Assembly (NCBI RefSeq): GCF_015999265.1 | Contig: NZ_JAEAGR010000018.1 | Location: 25,922-89,921 of the forward strand | Reading direction: 5' to 3' | Source: Mobilitalea sibirica | Lineage (GTDB): Bacteria; Bacillota; Clostridia; Lachnospirales; Lachnospiraceae | DNA length: 64,000 bases | Shown: positions 54,788-63,980 of the stretch, one piece after another | Layout: every line of letters begins with the position of its first letter | Position numbering within the stretch: the first letter of the stretch is position 1 | Program-made: the position numbers and the translations under genes | Notes under the pieces: model-generated | Database searches by the model: none | What the model was told of the DNA's origin: nothing | The model's input: the letters and a program-made list of their open reading frames with translations, nothing else

Positions 54788-55945
54788 ATGGTTAAGGCAA
54801 GAGAGCTATTAAAAAAGAATATAATGCTGGTTGCATTGGTCGTAATTACCATCATATTTGCGATAGGAACAGAAGGAACTCTACTGGTACCACAGAATGT
54901 GACCAATCTGATTTCACAAAACGGCTATGTCGTAGTATTGGCAGTTGGTATGCTAATCTGTATCCTGACCGGTGGTAATATCGATTTATCGGTTGGATCC
55001 GTAGTTGCGTTAGTAGGAGCCATTGCGGGGACCTTAATTGTAAATATGGAATTGAATATTTGGTTATCCATTCTGATTTGTCTTGCTGTAGGTATCTTAA
55101 TCGGTGTGTGGCAGGGCTTTTGGATCGCATTCGTTCGAATTCCTGCGTTTATCGTTACCTTAGCAGGTATGATGCTATGGAGAGGTGTAGCATTAATCGT
55201 ACTAGACGGATTAACCATATCGAACTTTCCACAGAATTATCTGAAACTGTTTAATAGTTATGTACCCGATGTATTTGAGGGAGAGTTTAATGTAGTCAGT
55301 GTATTAATTGGTGTTGTGATATGTCTTGTCATTATTGCATTACAAATTATCAGCAGGATTAATAAGAAACGTAAAGGTTATGAACTGGAAAATCTTATAT
55401 CTACATTGATAAAGACCGTCGCAATCTGCGGAGTTATCATTGCATTGACCGTAACCTTAGGAAGACATAATGGTTTTCCAATGATTTTAATATTACTTTC
55501 CGTAGTTGTAATCATCTATGGATATTATACAACAAAAACAGTTCCGGGACGTTATCTGTATGCTATGGGTGGCAATGAGAAGGCTGCGAAGCTTAGCGGA
55601 ATAAAAACCAATAAGGTATTATTCTTAGCATATGTTAATATGTCCTTCTTAAGTGCAGTGGCAGCCTTAATGTGTGTAGCCCGATTTAATTCAGCAGCCC
55701 CTACCGCGGGAACAAACTATGAGTTGGTCGCTATCGGAGCCTGCTTCATTGGTGGTGCTTCCGCTTATGGTGGAATCGGTACCGTACCGGGAGTTGTAAT
55801 CGGTGCAATCTTCATGGGTGTACTAAATAACGGTATGTCCATCATGGGTATTGACTCTAATGTTCAAAAAGTGGTGTTAGGTCTTGTATTATTGGCCGCT
55901 GTAGCATTTGACGTAATATCAAAACGTAGAAGCAAAAACGCTTAA
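54788..55945 (+). CDS. Sugar ABC transporter permease (MmsB/XylH type)
   Basis: The 385-residue protein has about ten hydrophobic segments with the family motif GGNIDLSVGSVVALVGAIAG (about 56-75) and the C-terminal ATPase-contact region YAMGGNEKAAKLSGIKTNKV. A GGASAYGGIGTVPGVVIGA block is typical of the branched monosaccharide permeases. It is the membrane subunit of the ChvE-MmsA-MmsB system, starting 3 bases after the ATPase stop. Confidence 0.94.
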   Translation: MVKARELLKKNIMLVALVVITIIFAIGTEGTLLVPQNVTNLISQNGYVVVLAVGMLICILTGGNIDLSVGSVVALVGAIAGTLIVNMELNIWLSILICLAVGILIGVWQGFWIAFVRIPAFIVTLAGMMLWRGVALIVLDGLTISNFPQNYLKLFNSYVPDVFEGEFNVVSVLIGVVICLVIIALQIISRINKKRKGYELENLISTLIKTVAICGVIIALTVTLGRHNGFPMILILLSVVVIIYGYYTTKTVPGRYLYAMGGNEKAAKLSGIKTNKVLFLAYVNMSFLSAVAALMCVARFNSAAPTAGTNYELVAIGACFIGGASAYGGIGTVPGVVIGAIFMGVLNNGMSIMGIDSNVQKVVLGLVLLAAVAFDVISKRRSKNA

Positions 55946-55971
55946 TTTCATTTATCTTTCCTTATATATAT

Positions 55972-55996
55972 AGGCAGCCGGGTTAGTCGGCTGCCT
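55972..55996 (+). terminator. Terminator of the monosaccharide transporter operon
   Basis: A perfect 9-bp G/C-rich stem AGGCAGCCG / CGGCTGCCT with a 7-base loop is followed by GTTTGT, 27 bases after the permease stop. Confidence 0.85.
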
Positions 55997-56039
55997 GTTT
56001 GTATGCTGATTGATGGCAGCCGTTATTACTCGGGACAGT

Positions 56040-56085
56040 TATGCCGCATGTGTTTTCGACGCTTCCTACAGCCAATGACATATGA
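56040..56085. repeat. Remnant of hairpin family 3
   Basis: TGCCGCATGTGTTTTCGACG and CTTCCTACAGCCAATGACAT match the left arm of the 41787 palindrome; no right arm is present. It lies in the 325-base gap 55946-56270 with the operon terminator. Confidence 0.65.
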
Positions 56086-56270
56086 ACGCGTTAATTTTCT
56101 TATGATTTAAGACTTTCCATCTTTTATGAAAAATGATAGAATAGATGCAGTTGTTATATTTATTGGATAGAAATTGTATTTTTATGCTTTTCATGTTGTT
56201 GACTAGAATTAAAATAGATACGAATAATAATTAGGTAAAGTAAAGATACGTCATAAGGAGGTAATAAACA

Positions 56271-56588
56271 GTGAATGAAGAAATTGCTGAACTGGATTTA
56301 GAGTTAAAGGGATTATTTATGGAAACTAAGATAGAAGAGATAAAAGAGATACTTCAAAATAAAACAGATGATGCAGTAAAAGAATTATCAGATCATAATT
56401 GGAATATTATCAAACGATATTATGAAGCAGAAAATTATCAATTATTATTTCGACACTTTAAATTTGTGGCTTATTCCTGTTTTTTGGTAGAATATGCTCA
56501 TAACAGAGGATTAATTGGAGAGGACGTATTCGGTATTATGATGGCTGTTTATAATGACATCTATGAATTGAAGAGACAGAACAAGTAA
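56271..56588 (+). CDS. Hypothetical protein
   Basis: The 105-residue soluble, mostly helical protein is rich in Glu, Lys and Tyr. The central block NWNIIKRYYEAENYQLLFRHFKFVAYSCFLVEYA and the end GLIGEDVFGIMMAVYNDIYELKRQ look like a compact helical bundle. GTG start behind AAGGAGG. I do not recognise the family. It is not in an evident operon; asnA follows 152 bases later. Confidence 0.65.
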   Translation: MNEEIAELDLELKGLFMETKIEEIKEILQNKTDDAVKELSDHNWNIIKRYYEAENYQLLFRHFKFVAYSCFLVEYAHNRGLIGEDVFGIMMAVYNDIYELKRQNK

Positions 56589-56740
56589 TGTATGACCTGC
56601 ATATGATTGACAAAGCATGAATAAAAATGTAAAATGTGCTACATAGCATATTTCATACAACCTTTAATGTTGTATTTATTGAGAGGTTATGAGCACGTTT
56701 ATAAATTATGAGTATATAAACCAGAATGGGAGGTAGGATA

Positions 56741-57748
56741 ATGAAATTAATTATCCCTGAGGGCTATAAGCCGGCAATTGATATTAAGGAAACAGAAATT
56801 GGAATCAAATATGTAAAGGATTTCTTTGAAAGAGAACTGGCAAAACAACTTAATCTTACAAGAGTATCAGCGCCTTTATTTGTAAAACCGGAAACAGGTC
56901 TTAATGATAATTTGAATGGAGTTGAAAGGCCGGTTAGCTTTGGAGTGAAAGAACAAGACGATGCAGTTGTTGAAATTGTGCATTCCTTGGCAAAATGGAA
57001 AAGACAGGCTTTAAAGCGCTATGGTTTCTCACAGGGTGAAGGTCTTTATACAGATATGAATGCGATTCGTAGGGATGAAGATACGGATAATATTCATTCC
57101 ATTTTTGTTGACCAATGGGATTGGGAGAAAATAATCGATAAAAGTGAACGTAATTTGGATACCTTGAAGGCTGTAGTTTGTAAGGTTTATGAGGCTTTGA
57201 AAAATACCGAGAAATATATAGCCGATAAATATGAGTATATTCATGAAATACTACCGCAGGAGATTTCTTTTGTTACTTCTCAGGAGTTGGAGGATCGGTA
57301 TCCTAACCTTTCTCCGAAGGAAAGAGAAAATATTATTGCAAAGGAAAAGGGAGCTGTCTTTATTATGCAGATCGGTGGAGCATTACAGTCCGGAGAAAGA
57401 CATGATGGTAGAGCACCGGATTATGATGACTGGTTATTAAACGGTGATATCATTGTTTATTATCCGGTTCTTGACATGGCTCTGGAGCTATCCTCCATGG
57501 GTATTCGTGTGGATGAAGATTCCCTTCGTAAGCAGCTTGAAATAAGTGGATGCATGGAAAGAGCAGAGCTTCCGTTCCAAAAGGCATTATTAAATAGAGA
57601 ACTTCCCTATACCATTGGCGGTGGTATCGGACAATCAAGAATTTGTATGTTTTATCTACGCAAAGCTCATATCGGAGAGGTCCAATCCTCTGTATGGCCG
57701 GAAGATGTAATAGAAGAAACGGATAGTAAAGGTCTTCCCCTTCTATAG
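56741..57748 (+). CDS. asnA: Aspartate-ammonia ligase (asparagine synthetase A)
   Basis: The 335-residue class II aminoacyl-tRNA synthetase-like enzyme makes asparagine from aspartate, ammonia and ATP. Signatures: FERELAKQLNLTRVSAPLFV, GLNDNLNGVERPV, DMNAIRRDED, FVDQWDWEK, GALQSGERHDGRAPDYDDW, and GGGIGQSRICM near the C-terminus. ATG 56741 follows GGGAGG. It is monocistronic. Confidence 0.96.
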   Translation: MKLIIPEGYKPAIDIKETEIGIKYVKDFFERELAKQLNLTRVSAPLFVKPETGLNDNLNGVERPVSFGVKEQDDAVVEIVHSLAKWKRQALKRYGFSQGEGLYTDMNAIRRDEDTDNIHSIFVDQWDWEKIIDKSERNLDTLKAVVCKVYEALKNTEKYIADKYEYIHEILPQEISFVTSQELEDRYPNLSPKERENIIAKEKGAVFIMQIGGALQSGERHDGRAPDYDDWLLNGDIIVYYPVLDMALELSSMGIRVDEDSLRKQLEISGCMERAELPFQKALLNRELPYTIGGGIGQSRICMFYLRKAHIGEVQSSVWPEDVIEETDSKGLPLL

Positions 57749-57876
57749 AAATCAAAAAGATAGAAGTTAACCCCTGATATTAAGTATAAATCCTCATGTT
57801 AAGGCCTGCATACATATGGATGTCAATAAATCAGGTGGCTGTCATATCTCCAATAGGATAAGGTGGTGATATACTG

Positions 57877-58506
57877 ATGGTAAATTTATATCTCATTCGT
57901 CATGGTAGACAGAATAGTTCATTGTGTAATGTGGATGTGGAATTATCCACAGAAGGTCGTGCACAAGCGGAACAATTAAGGGAACGTTTGACAAGGTATA
58001 ATATTGATGCTCTATATTCCAGTAATCTCATTCGTGCAGTGGAGACTGCAAAGATTATCAACCAGTCCCTGCATCTTCCTCATATGATAAAGGAGGAACT
58101 ACGGGAGATATCCTTTGGTTTCATGGAAGGTAAAAGCGATGAGTATAATAATGAACATTACAAAGATTTTAAAGAGGAACAATATAAGTTACTGGAAGAT
58201 ATCCCATATCCGGGTGGAGAGAACGGAACCTCGGTATACGAAAGAGCTATGCCTGTGATTCAAGAGCTTGTTCAAGGAGATAAGAAGAACATAGTAGTGG
58301 TAACTCATGGGGGTACAATCAGAGTATTGCTAGCAGCACTGTTCGGTAAAAATCAGGCAAAACGTTTCTTATTCGGAGTTTCCTTGGAAAACACCAGTAT
58401 TACGCAATTGGTTTATCATCCGGATTATGATCGGTTTTATCTCGAACGTTTCAATGATTTTGCTCATTTAGAGAGTCATCCAAAGCTTCTGCGCCGGAAT
58501 TGGTGA
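57877..58506 (+). CDS. Histidine phosphatase family protein (phosphoglycerate mutase-like)
   Basis: The 209-residue protein has the catalytic LIRHGR (R8-H9) and a second His in VVTHGGTIRVLLAAL, with ELREISFGFMEGKSDEY between them. This is the cofactor-dependent phosphoglycerate mutase fold used by many broad phosphatases (GpmB/CobC/PhoE-like). The exact substrate is unclear. AAGGTGG precedes the ATG, and a strong terminator follows. Confidence 0.85.
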   Translation: MVNLYLIRHGRQNSSLCNVDVELSTEGRAQAEQLRERLTRYNIDALYSSNLIRAVETAKIINQSLHLPHMIKEELREISFGFMEGKSDEYNNEHYKDFKEEQYKLLEDIPYPGGENGTSVYERAMPVIQELVQGDKKNIVVVTHGGTIRVLLAALFGKNQAKRFLFGVSLENTSITQLVYHPDYDRFYLERFNDFAHLESHPKLLRRNW

Positions 58507-58557
58507 TTTAAAATATAATACTTTATTAATAATTTAATTAATATAAGCAGTACAAGG

Positions 58558-58612
58558 AAAGGGGGCTGTCGCACCAGTGGTTGCATAACTGCTGGTGGGC
58601 AGCTCCCTTTTT
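58558..58612 (+). terminator. Terminator after the histidine phosphatase gene
   Basis: AAAGGGGGCTG.C.CACCAG pairs with CTGGTGGGCAGCTCCCTTT, with a 14-base loop and TT after. The rest of the 457-base gap 58507-58963 contains a weaker hairpin at 58859-58890 and a long palindrome at 58903-58941, and no gene. Confidence 0.85.
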
Positions 58613-58902
58613 ACTCAATTTTAGGATTTATCCAGATGATTTTGAGCACACAGCCTTCCTTACTTATGGTTCTCTCAAGATTAGCTTTTCGCATTCGGTT
58701 AAATAGCTTTGATGTCTCTAAGTTTTTAACCCGAGTGGCGTCTCGTAAAACTGGAATGTTTATCACATAAATTACTTAAAGAATAGCGTGTCTTTCGTTG
58801 GATAATAATCACAGGCTATTTATATAAACTTAAATGTGATAAACATTATTATGTAAAAAGGGCCTGCACTTTTATAGTGCGAATGCCCCTATTCTTGCCT
58901 AT

Positions 58903-58941
58903 AGCTCATTAATATTAAGTGAACTTTAATATTAATGAGCT
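58903..58941. terminator. Palindrome downstream of the aldo/keto reductase gene
   Basis: AGCTCATTAATATTAA and its complement surround a 6-base centre. It lies 22 bases beyond the stop of the minus-strand gene at 58964. The stem is AT-rich and lacks a clear T-run on that strand, so a terminator role is plausible but unsure. Confidence 0.5.
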
Positions 58942-58963
58942 GTTTTGGTAATTTATTGAAATT

Positions 58964-59812
58964 CTAGAACTGGGCTGTATCTGGATGAGCTCCGGTTCTG
59001 CCTAAAGACTCCAAGGATTTCATTTCCTCAATATCTTCTTTAGAAATCTCGAAATCAAAGATATCAGCATTCTCTTTCATTCTATCGACTGAGGAAGCCT
59101 TCGGAAGTGGTAGAAAACCATGCTGGATACTCCAACGCAGAAGAAGTTGGGCTACGGATTTATTATACTTTTTCGCAATATTAATCAGTAAAGGATTATC
59201 CATCTGCCCCCTCAACAAAGGACTCCAGGCTTCTACAATAATTCTATGGTCTTTGCAATAATTAACGGCATCTTCCTGCACGTACTGGGGATGAAGCTCT
59301 AACTGATCAACCATAGGGGCAATGGTTGCAGTGTCGAGCAAGGCATCAATATGATGCTCCAAAAAGTTGCTCACTCCGATTGCACGGATTTTACCGGACT
59401 GATACAATTCTTCAAATGCCTTCCAGCTTCCTTCGTTAACTGCTTTCCAGTTTTCTCTAAACATAATTGGTCTGGGCCAATGAATCAAATACAAATCCAG
59501 ATATTCAATCCCCAGATTGTTCATGGTAATGTCAAATTCCTTCAGGGTATTCTCATAACCATGACTAGGATTATCCAGCTTGCTGGTAACAAAGATTTCT
59601 GAACGCTTTAAACCGCATTCACGAATAGCCTTTCCGACGGCTATATCATTTTTATAGGAAAAAGCAGTATCTATGTGCCTGTATCCACAGTCTATGGCTG
59701 TCTTTACTACATCAACAGTATGCTCATCATTTAAGAGCTTCCATGTACCAAAACCTACACAAGGGATTTTCACTCCATTGGATAATACATAACTATCCTG
59801 TATACTGTTCAT
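58964..59812 (-). CDS. Aldo/keto reductase
   Basis: The 282-residue NADPH-dependent reductase has the complete tetrad D48, Y53, K78 and H111 (GYRHIDTAFSYKND, FVTSKLDN, YLIHWPRP). GVSNFLEHHID and the C-terminal DRMKENADIFDFEISKEDI are AKR5-type features, as in 2,5-diketo-gluconate reductases. Substrate is unknown. AAAAGGAGG lies before the ATG. It is the first gene met in a minus-strand group of unrelated enzymes. Confidence 0.93.
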   Translation of the reverse strand: MNSIQDSYVLSNGVKIPCVGFGTWKLLNDEHTVDVVKTAIDCGYRHIDTAFSYKNDIAVGKAIRECGLKRSEIFVTSKLDNPSHGYENTLKEFDITMNNLGIEYLDLYLIHWPRPIMFRENWKAVNEGSWKAFEELYQSGKIRAIGVSNFLEHHIDALLDTATIAPMVDQLELHPQYVQEDAVNYCKDHRIIVEAWSPLLRGQMDNPLLINIAKKYNKSVAQLLLRWSIQHGFLPLPKASSVDRMKENADIFDFEISKEDIEEMKSLESLGRTGAHPDTAQF

Positions 59813-59934
59813 ATCAATATCCTCCTTTTAAAATGGAAAAACAACTTCCACTTTCTACTCACATTTTTTAGTATGCCCTATTATTAGGATATCATTGTAA
59901 TAAAATGAAAAACAAGAATAATAGTATCATATAG

Positions 59935-60774
59935 TTACACATCAGAATTCAAGTTAAAATTCTTTTTTAGCCATCTGGCGACACCATCCTGTGTGTTTCT
60001 GTCTATGATGGCATCTGCCTTTTGTTTTAATTCGGGTACGGCATTCGCTACAGCGTATGTGCGATTACTGGCATTAAAAAGTGGTATATCATTTAAATTA
60101 TCCCCAAAGCATACGATAGTCTCCGGCTGCAGATAGTTACGAATAAATTGTACGGCGTGGAATTTTGAAGCGTAGATACTAAAGATTTCAAGATACCACA
60201 TATCCTTGCTGTAATTATCCTTATAAAAGACACAGTTTAAATCAGATAGTTCAGAAACAACCTCAAATACCTGCTGAAGGGCTTCTTTTTTATCCATTAA
60301 GGAAAAATAAATCAAAGGGTCATCAGCTAGCCTAGAAAAACTTTCTATCTGTGTAAAGGGCTTTTTGTATTTCGTGACCCTTTCTTCATAGAAGTCTTTC
60401 AGGGCTTTATTACTAAGGTCTTCATAATAAGTTGCCAATACTCCGTCTTTAATAGCGTATGCAAATCCCTTTAAATTATGGCTGCTTATCAGTGCCATCA
60501 AAATTTCTCTGCTGGTTTTGCTAAAATATTCTACTTTAATATAGTCTTTTTTCATCGGATCATAGATACATACACCATTCATAAGAATAATTGGTAAGTG
60601 AATCGAAACATCCGCAAGAATCGGTTTCACGGTTGCCAGAGATCTTGCGGTCGCAACGGTAAAATGCATTCCTTGCTTCATAAGCTCATTTAAAATTGTA
60701 ATGGTATTCGCTGACAACTCGACATTCGGTTGCAGTAAAGTTCCGTCTAAATCGGAGATATATAAGGTTTTCAT
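59935..60774 (-). CDS. HAD-superfamily phosphatase, Cof/IIB type
   Basis: The 279-residue protein has motif I YISDLDGTLLQ (nucleophile D8, D10), motif II TVATARS, and motif IV FGDNLNDIPLF near residue 235. The large cap between them is the IIB type. Members dephosphorylate sugar phosphates, FMN or similar small molecules; the substrate is not predictable. It lies 42 bases from the upstream epimerase gene, so the two are probably co-transcribed. GGAAGGAT site. Confidence 0.9.
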   Translation of the reverse strand: MKTLYISDLDGTLLQPNVELSANTITILNELMKQGMHFTVATARSLATVKPILADVSIHLPIILMNGVCIYDPMKKDYIKVEYFSKTSREILMALISSHNLKGFAYAIKDGVLATYYEDLSNKALKDFYEERVTKYKKPFTQIESFSRLADDPLIYFSLMDKKEALQQVFEVVSELSDLNCVFYKDNYSKDMWYLEIFSIYASKFHAVQFIRNYLQPETIVCFGDNLNDIPLFNASNRTYAVANAVPELKQKADAIIDRNTQDGVARWLKKNFNLNSDV

Positions 60775-60815
60775 AAGTGAATTATCCTTCCGTATGATAG
60801 AGTATAGAAAAGAAA

Positions 60816-61832
60816 CTAAATTTCACTTAATTTAGCTTCATACTCCTCGTATAACTGTATCATCCGATCTGTCCATGTATCAAATTCGGGATCCGGACTT
60901 TGAAGTTCCTCATGGCTTAAAATATATGCAAGAGTTTTTCGAATACCCTGATCGAAGCGAACCGTTGCTTGAAAGCCAGGGACTAAACGTTTAATTTTTG
61001 TATTATCAAAAATAACGGTATGGGTTTTATCTCCTAAAAGGCCGCCGGACAGCTCTGGATCCGCTTTCGCCAACGTCTCTGAAGGAATATGGACGATGTT
61101 CGGTTTTACTCCCAGTGCAGAGCCAATGATTTCATAAATCTGATTCCAGGTAAGACTTTCATCAGAGGTTATATGAACGGTATCACCAATAGCATGAACA
61201 TTACCCATCAAACCTACAAAGGCTTTGGCAAAATCTGTATTGTGTGTTAAGGTCCAAAGGGAACTGCCATCTCCGTGAATGATTACTTTCTTACCGTTTC
61301 GAATACGATCAATAACGCTGTAACTACCGTTTTTACCGTGAATAGCCAAAGGCACGGAAAAATCACCATAAGTATGGCTAGGACGAACAATTGTTACCGG
61401 GAAGCCGTTTTCGCGGTATTGCTTCATTAGATATTCCTCACAGGCTATCTTCTTACGGGAATATTCCCAGTAAGGATTTGATAGGGGAGTACTCTCCGTT
61501 ATATATGGGCTTGCTAGGGGTTTTTGATAGGCTGAAGCTGAGCTAATAAATATATATTGCTTTGTTTTTCCTTCAAACAGACGAAAATCCCGTTCTAGGG
61601 CATCCGTGTCAAATGCGATAAACTGAGCGACAACATCAAATGTCATATTTTTAAGTTTGTCTTTAATGTCTGCTTCATTGTTGATATCAGCCTGAATTAC
61701 TTTCACACCCTCCGGAACTAAATCCATCTTGTTTCCACGGTTAATAAGGTATAACTCAATGTCACATTGTGGTGCAAGGGCAGTGATAGCCGTACTGATG
61801 GTTCCGGTACCTCCAATAAATAATGCTTTCAT
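60816..61832 (-). CDS. NAD-dependent epimerase/dehydratase (SDR family)
   Basis: The 338-residue extended-SDR protein has a Rossmann motif GGTGTIS (7-13) in place of the usual GxxGxxG. YSRKKIACEEYLMKQY carries the catalytic Y-x3-K. RPSHTYGD and WTLTHNTDFAKAFVG define the substrate region. Similar proteins act on NDP-sugars or as chloroplast-type RNA-binding homologues; the substrate is unknown. ATG 61832 follows GGGAAGGAG. Confidence 0.87.
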   Translation of the reverse strand: MKALFIGGTGTISTAITALAPQCDIELYLINRGNKMDLVPEGVKVIQADINNEADIKDKLKNMTFDVVAQFIAFDTDALERDFRLFEGKTKQYIFISSASAYQKPLASPYITESTPLSNPYWEYSRKKIACEEYLMKQYRENGFPVTIVRPSHTYGDFSVPLAIHGKNGSYSVIDRIRNGKKVIIHGDGSSLWTLTHNTDFAKAFVGLMGNVHAIGDTVHITSDESLTWNQIYEIIGSALGVKPNIVHIPSETLAKADPELSGGLLGDKTHTVIFDNTKIKRLVPGFQATVRFDQGIRKTLAYILSHEELQSPDPEFDTWTDRMIQLYEEYEAKLSEI

Positions 61833-61858
61833 TTGAAAACTCCTTCCCATAATATAGT

Positions 61859-62218
61859 TTAGTTTTGATTGAAATTATCTAATCTATGTATTGTAAATAA
61901 AATAAGTATGATATCTCCTACAACCAGAAGTGCGCAGATAATCGTAGCCTGAAAGTTATCCACTAGTAGACTTTGAAGACCGGTAAGCAAAGTAAGTACA
62001 GCAAACAGGTAGAAGGTAAAGAGATATAGCTTAATCGCAGTATTTAGCTTTTTAACTTTCAGAAAAAGAAAGAATTCATAAATAGAATAAGCAAATACCA
62101 GAAGTGCCAGTACTAGATTAAGCGGTGTATTATTCAGCCTGTATGAAATGAAATTCCCAGAAATCAAAAGTATAACAGCACTCCATTTTCCGATTGTGTA
62201 AAGTCTTTTTTTATCCAT
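61859..62218 (-). CDS. Small four-helix membrane protein
   Basis: The 119-residue protein has four hydrophobic segments (about 10-27, 31-50, 60-80, 88-110) and little else. I do not recognise a family. ATG 62218 has AAAGGATGG upstream. It ends 26 bases before the start of the epimerase gene on the same strand, so they probably share a transcript. Confidence 0.7.
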   Translation of the reverse strand: MDKKRLYTIGKWSAVILLISGNFISYRLNNTPLNLVLALLVFAYSIYEFFLFLKVKKLNTAIKLYLFTFYLFAVLTLLTGLQSLLVDNFQATIICALLVVGDIILILFTIHRLDNFNQN

Positions 62219-62331
62219 AGTTACCATCCTTTATTATTAATTACCCACGTATCTGATTCATGGGTGTACGCTTGGTGATATCTATTAGTTGAAGGTTATT
62301 TGATTTTGTATTATAAGCTTCTTACCGCATT

Positions 62332-62961
62332 CTATACCAGTAATTTTACTTTCATATCATCAATGGGATTTAATCTGTATTCCTCCACTAAATAACCGAA
62401 GATATAATAGTCGGTTTGAACATTTAGTATTACTCCTTTTTTAATGTAACCCTCCTGGCGAAAACCAAGTTTTTCGGCAACCCGAACAGAACCTTTATTA
62501 TTATGGAAGCATCGTATCTGAAGCCGGGTTAGATCCATGTATTCAAAGGCGAATTTTACTACAGCTTGTCCGGCTTCCGAAGCAAATCCCTGACCCCAAT
62601 AGTTTTTATTAATTCTATAACCGATATCCGCCTGCTTCTTTAGATGAAAATCATATAAAACGATTTCTCCAATCACTTTATGCGAATCCTTTAATTCCAT
62701 TAACCAGGTAAGCTCGCGTCCTGCCTTGTATTCCTCCATGGTAGCCTGATAGTGATAATCCAGTTTAATAACTGTTTCAGGTTTTTTGGTCCCATCCGTA
62801 TCATTGGCTTCATCATATAAACCCCAGAAACGATAGACACTGTAATCATTGATAAATTCCAAACTGTCCTTTCCGTCGGATTTGCTATTGGTAATCTGAC
62901 GAAGTATCAGTCGTTCGGTTTCCATGGGAGGTAAATTTTGAAAGCATAAATCATAACTCAT
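62332..62961 (-). CDS. GNAT-family N-acetyltransferase (RimJ/RimL-like)
   Basis: The 209-residue protein has the N-terminal METERLILRQI and acetyl-CoA site NYWGQGFASEAGQAVVKFAF, with RLQIRCFHNNKGSVRVAEKLGFRQEGYIKKG, the classic pattern of the RimJ/RimL acetyltransferase_3 group. The substrate amine is unknown. AAAGGAGC precedes the ATG. It is monocistronic or upstream of the small membrane gene by 113 bases. Confidence 0.9.
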   Translation of the reverse strand: MSYDLCFQNLPPMETERLILRQITNSKSDGKDSLEFINDYSVYRFWGLYDEANDTDGTKKPETVIKLDYHYQATMEEYKAGRELTWLMELKDSHKVIGEIVLYDFHLKKQADIGYRINKNYWGQGFASEAGQAVVKFAFEYMDLTRLQIRCFHNNKGSVRVAEKLGFRQEGYIKKGVILNVQTDYYIFGYLVEEYRLNPIDDMKVKLLV

Positions 62962-63073
62962 AGGAAAGCTCCTTTCTTATCTTCCGGTTTTTAATGTAAC
63001 TTTATTATAAACCCTAATATGAGGTAAATATCCAGTGAAAGAGATATAAATTAAGAAAATAACACTCGCCCAA

Positions 63074-63646
63074 TTATATATAATGTTCAATAAATATTTT
63101 CAAACCGATTACAATAAGGATAAAACCGCCGACAAACCTTGCCCGTAAACCTAAAATGGTACCGAATTTACGACCCATAAAGATCCCAAAGCAACAGCAA
63201 AGGAATGTCACTAGACCAATAAATACAGATGTGGTTACGATATTAAGGTTCATGGCCAGCATACTAACCCCTGCTGCTAATGCATCAATACTGGTCGCAA
63301 TACCTTGTAAAACTAAATTTTTGGCAGAAAAGATATTCTTTGTTTGACAGGCCAATTCTTCGGGGTTGTTTTTTTCCTTTATAGCCTCCGTAATCATATT
63401 AATTCCAATAGAAGAGAGTAAAATTAATGCTACCCAATGCTGATAACGATTAATAATCTGAGTAAAGTTACTTCCTAAGAAGTAACCAATCAGCGGCATG
63501 ATACACTGAAAAAATCCAAAAGTAAATGCCGTTGCAATTGCATTTTTTTTATTCATTCTGCAACAGCACATACCATTTGTTACAGAGACCGCAAAGGCAT
63601 CAGCGGATAGACCAAGTGCCAGAAATAATGAAGTAATTATATTCAT
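63074..63646 (-). CDS. mntP: Manganese efflux pump MntP
   Basis: The 190-residue, six-helix membrane protein has the MntP (DUF204) features LGLSADAFAVSVTNG at the N-terminus and a matching second half GIATSIDALAAGVSM, each with the conserved Asp needed for Mn2+ export. ATG 63646 follows GGAAGGAT. I see no yybP-ykoY (Mn) riboswitch in the upstream 330 bases. Confidence 0.92.
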   Translation of the reverse strand: MNIITSLFLALGLSADAFAVSVTNGMCCCRMNKKNAIATAFTFGFFQCIMPLIGYFLGSNFTQIINRYQHWVALILLSSIGINMITEAIKEKNNPEELACQTKNIFSAKNLVLQGIATSIDALAAGVSMLAMNLNIVTTSVFIGLVTFLCCCFGIFMGRKFGTILGLRARFVGGFILIVIGLKIFIEHYI

Positions 63647-63904
63647 TGCTATATCCTTCCATAAATTCATTACATTAATCAGATGAAAGTAAGCTTCTTA
63701 ACATACGAGTTTTAGAAACTATCTACGTAAAAAATTGCTCATGCATGGATTATTCATCTCGCCACACATGAGTCCTGTTTGCATAATAAAATAACTAAAA
63801 TATTATGATATAGAAAAAAGTATTTATATGATATAACATAGGTATGAAATACAGAGTATCGTAAAGCAATTGTTGATAGTGTAAAATATCTTGTGTAAAT
63901 AAAA

Positions 63905-63980
63905 TAGAGAAACTCCAAGGCTTATGGTAAAATAATTAACGACCAAGCCAATCAATCACCAATACAAAGGAGTTTCTCTA
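63905..63980. repeat. Inverted repeat flanking the start of a gene cut by the window edge
   Basis: TAGAGAAACTCC (63905-63916) and GGAGTTTCTCTA (63969-63980) are perfect complements 52 bases apart. The right arm contains the GGAG ribosome site of the next gene. It may form an RNA stem hiding that site, or be the terminal repeat of an insertion sequence that continues past the edge. Nothing else is seen in the 333-base gap 63647-63979. Confidence 0.5.

Noticed and set aside
63647..63904. Mn-sensing yybP-ykoY riboswitch upstream of mntP
   Set aside because: I looked for its conserved core on the minus strand and did not see it.
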